Below are positions 5,220-5,340 of a DNA stretch of 5,340 nt, in pieces. A program made the position numbers and the translations under genes. Under the pieces are notes generated by a model. The model did not search any database. It was given only the letters and a program-made list of their open reading frames with translations, and was not told the DNA's origin. The DNA comes from Bacillota bacterium (GTDB taxonomy: Bacteria; Bacillota_I; Bacilli_A; RFN20; CAG-826). How positions within the stretch are numbered: position 1 is the stretch's first letter; each line of letters begins with the position of its first letter. The stretch lies in assembly GCA_003501485.1 (NCBI GenBank), contig DNPJ01000100.1:1-5340 (forward strand), given 5' to 3'.

Positions 5220-5340
5220 AATCACTTGTTCCAATTCTTTAATGAATATCATCTTGGACAATAAGTATATAACGCTAATATTTGTATGTATGATTTGCGT
5301 CTATCGATTTTTTGGGAACTTCCATAAATACCAACTCCCG

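Larger units (their letters stand above)
5106..5340. other. AT-rich upstream region of the ene-reductase, no convincing gene
   Basis: Apart from the SD, I see no gene or RNA here that I would defend. For minus-strand transcription, TAAAAT (5136-5131) with TGGAAA (5159-5154) at 17-bp spacing is the best promoter guess, but it is weak and would give a leader of about 20 bases. A 7-bp hairpin (5200-5219) lies further upstream. Short open stretches run to the right edge on both strands, but none has an SD or a recognisable product. Confidence 0.5.

Noticed and set aside
5314..5339. GGGA/TCCC dyad at the right edge, considered as a tRNA or terminator arm
   Set aside because: The arms pair over only four bases, no cloverleaf can be traced, and the T-run lies on the wrong side for a terminator on the plus strand while the minus strand is followed by A.
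5242..5340. Plus-strand open frame starting MNIILDNKYI, hydrophobic and open to the right edge
   Set aside because: No SD or promoter, only 33 codons, and a hydrophobic reading is expected by chance from T-rich DNA. It cannot be judged without more sequence.

Overview
The window is AT-rich bacterial DNA from a low-GC, Gram-positive-related anaerobe, most likely a gut Bacilli/Erysipelotrichia- or Mollicutes-RF39-type organism. This placement is inferred from composition, AT-rich promoters, strong Shine-Dalgarno (SD) sites on the minus strand, and anaerobe-type flavoenzymes. The standard bacterial code fits: all long genes read through with Trp encoded by TGG and no internal TGA, which argues against the Mycoplasma code.

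Layout, left to right. (1) Minus strand, 1-1084: two translationally coupled genes for single-pass membrane-anchored proteins of unknown function. The second runs off the left edge of the window. (2) Divergent intergenic region, 1085-1272: a 16-bp palindrome overlaps a consensus -10 for the minus genes, followed by a cluster of GAGA/TCTC inverted repeats and an AT-rich promoter for the plus genes. (3) Plus strand, 1273-3006: a two-gene operon encoding a membrane-bound XRE-type regulator and an HI0933/BaiN-family flavoprotein, three bases apart. Neither gene has a recognisable SD, and the promoter spacing suggests a leaderless message. (4) A bidirectional hairpin terminator, 3014-3050. (5) Minus strand, 3057-5105: a 682-residue old-yellow-enzyme/[4Fe-4S]/FAD/NAD(P) ene-reductase of the 2,4-dienoyl-CoA reductase, enoate reductase and BaiCD/BaiH superfamily. 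(6) 5106-5340: its AT-rich upstream region, with a strong SD and a weak hairpin but no convincing gene.

The membrane-bound regulator probably controls its own operon and may control the divergent membrane-protein genes through the palindromic region. The two redox enzymes converge on one terminator and belong to superfamilies that both include bile-acid dehydroxylation enzymes. That link is suggestive only, because both families are broad. I see no mobile element, CRISPR array, rRNA or tRNA. The least explained parts are the unknown membrane-protein pair with its palindromic control region, and the SD-less, more AT-rich plus-strand operon.
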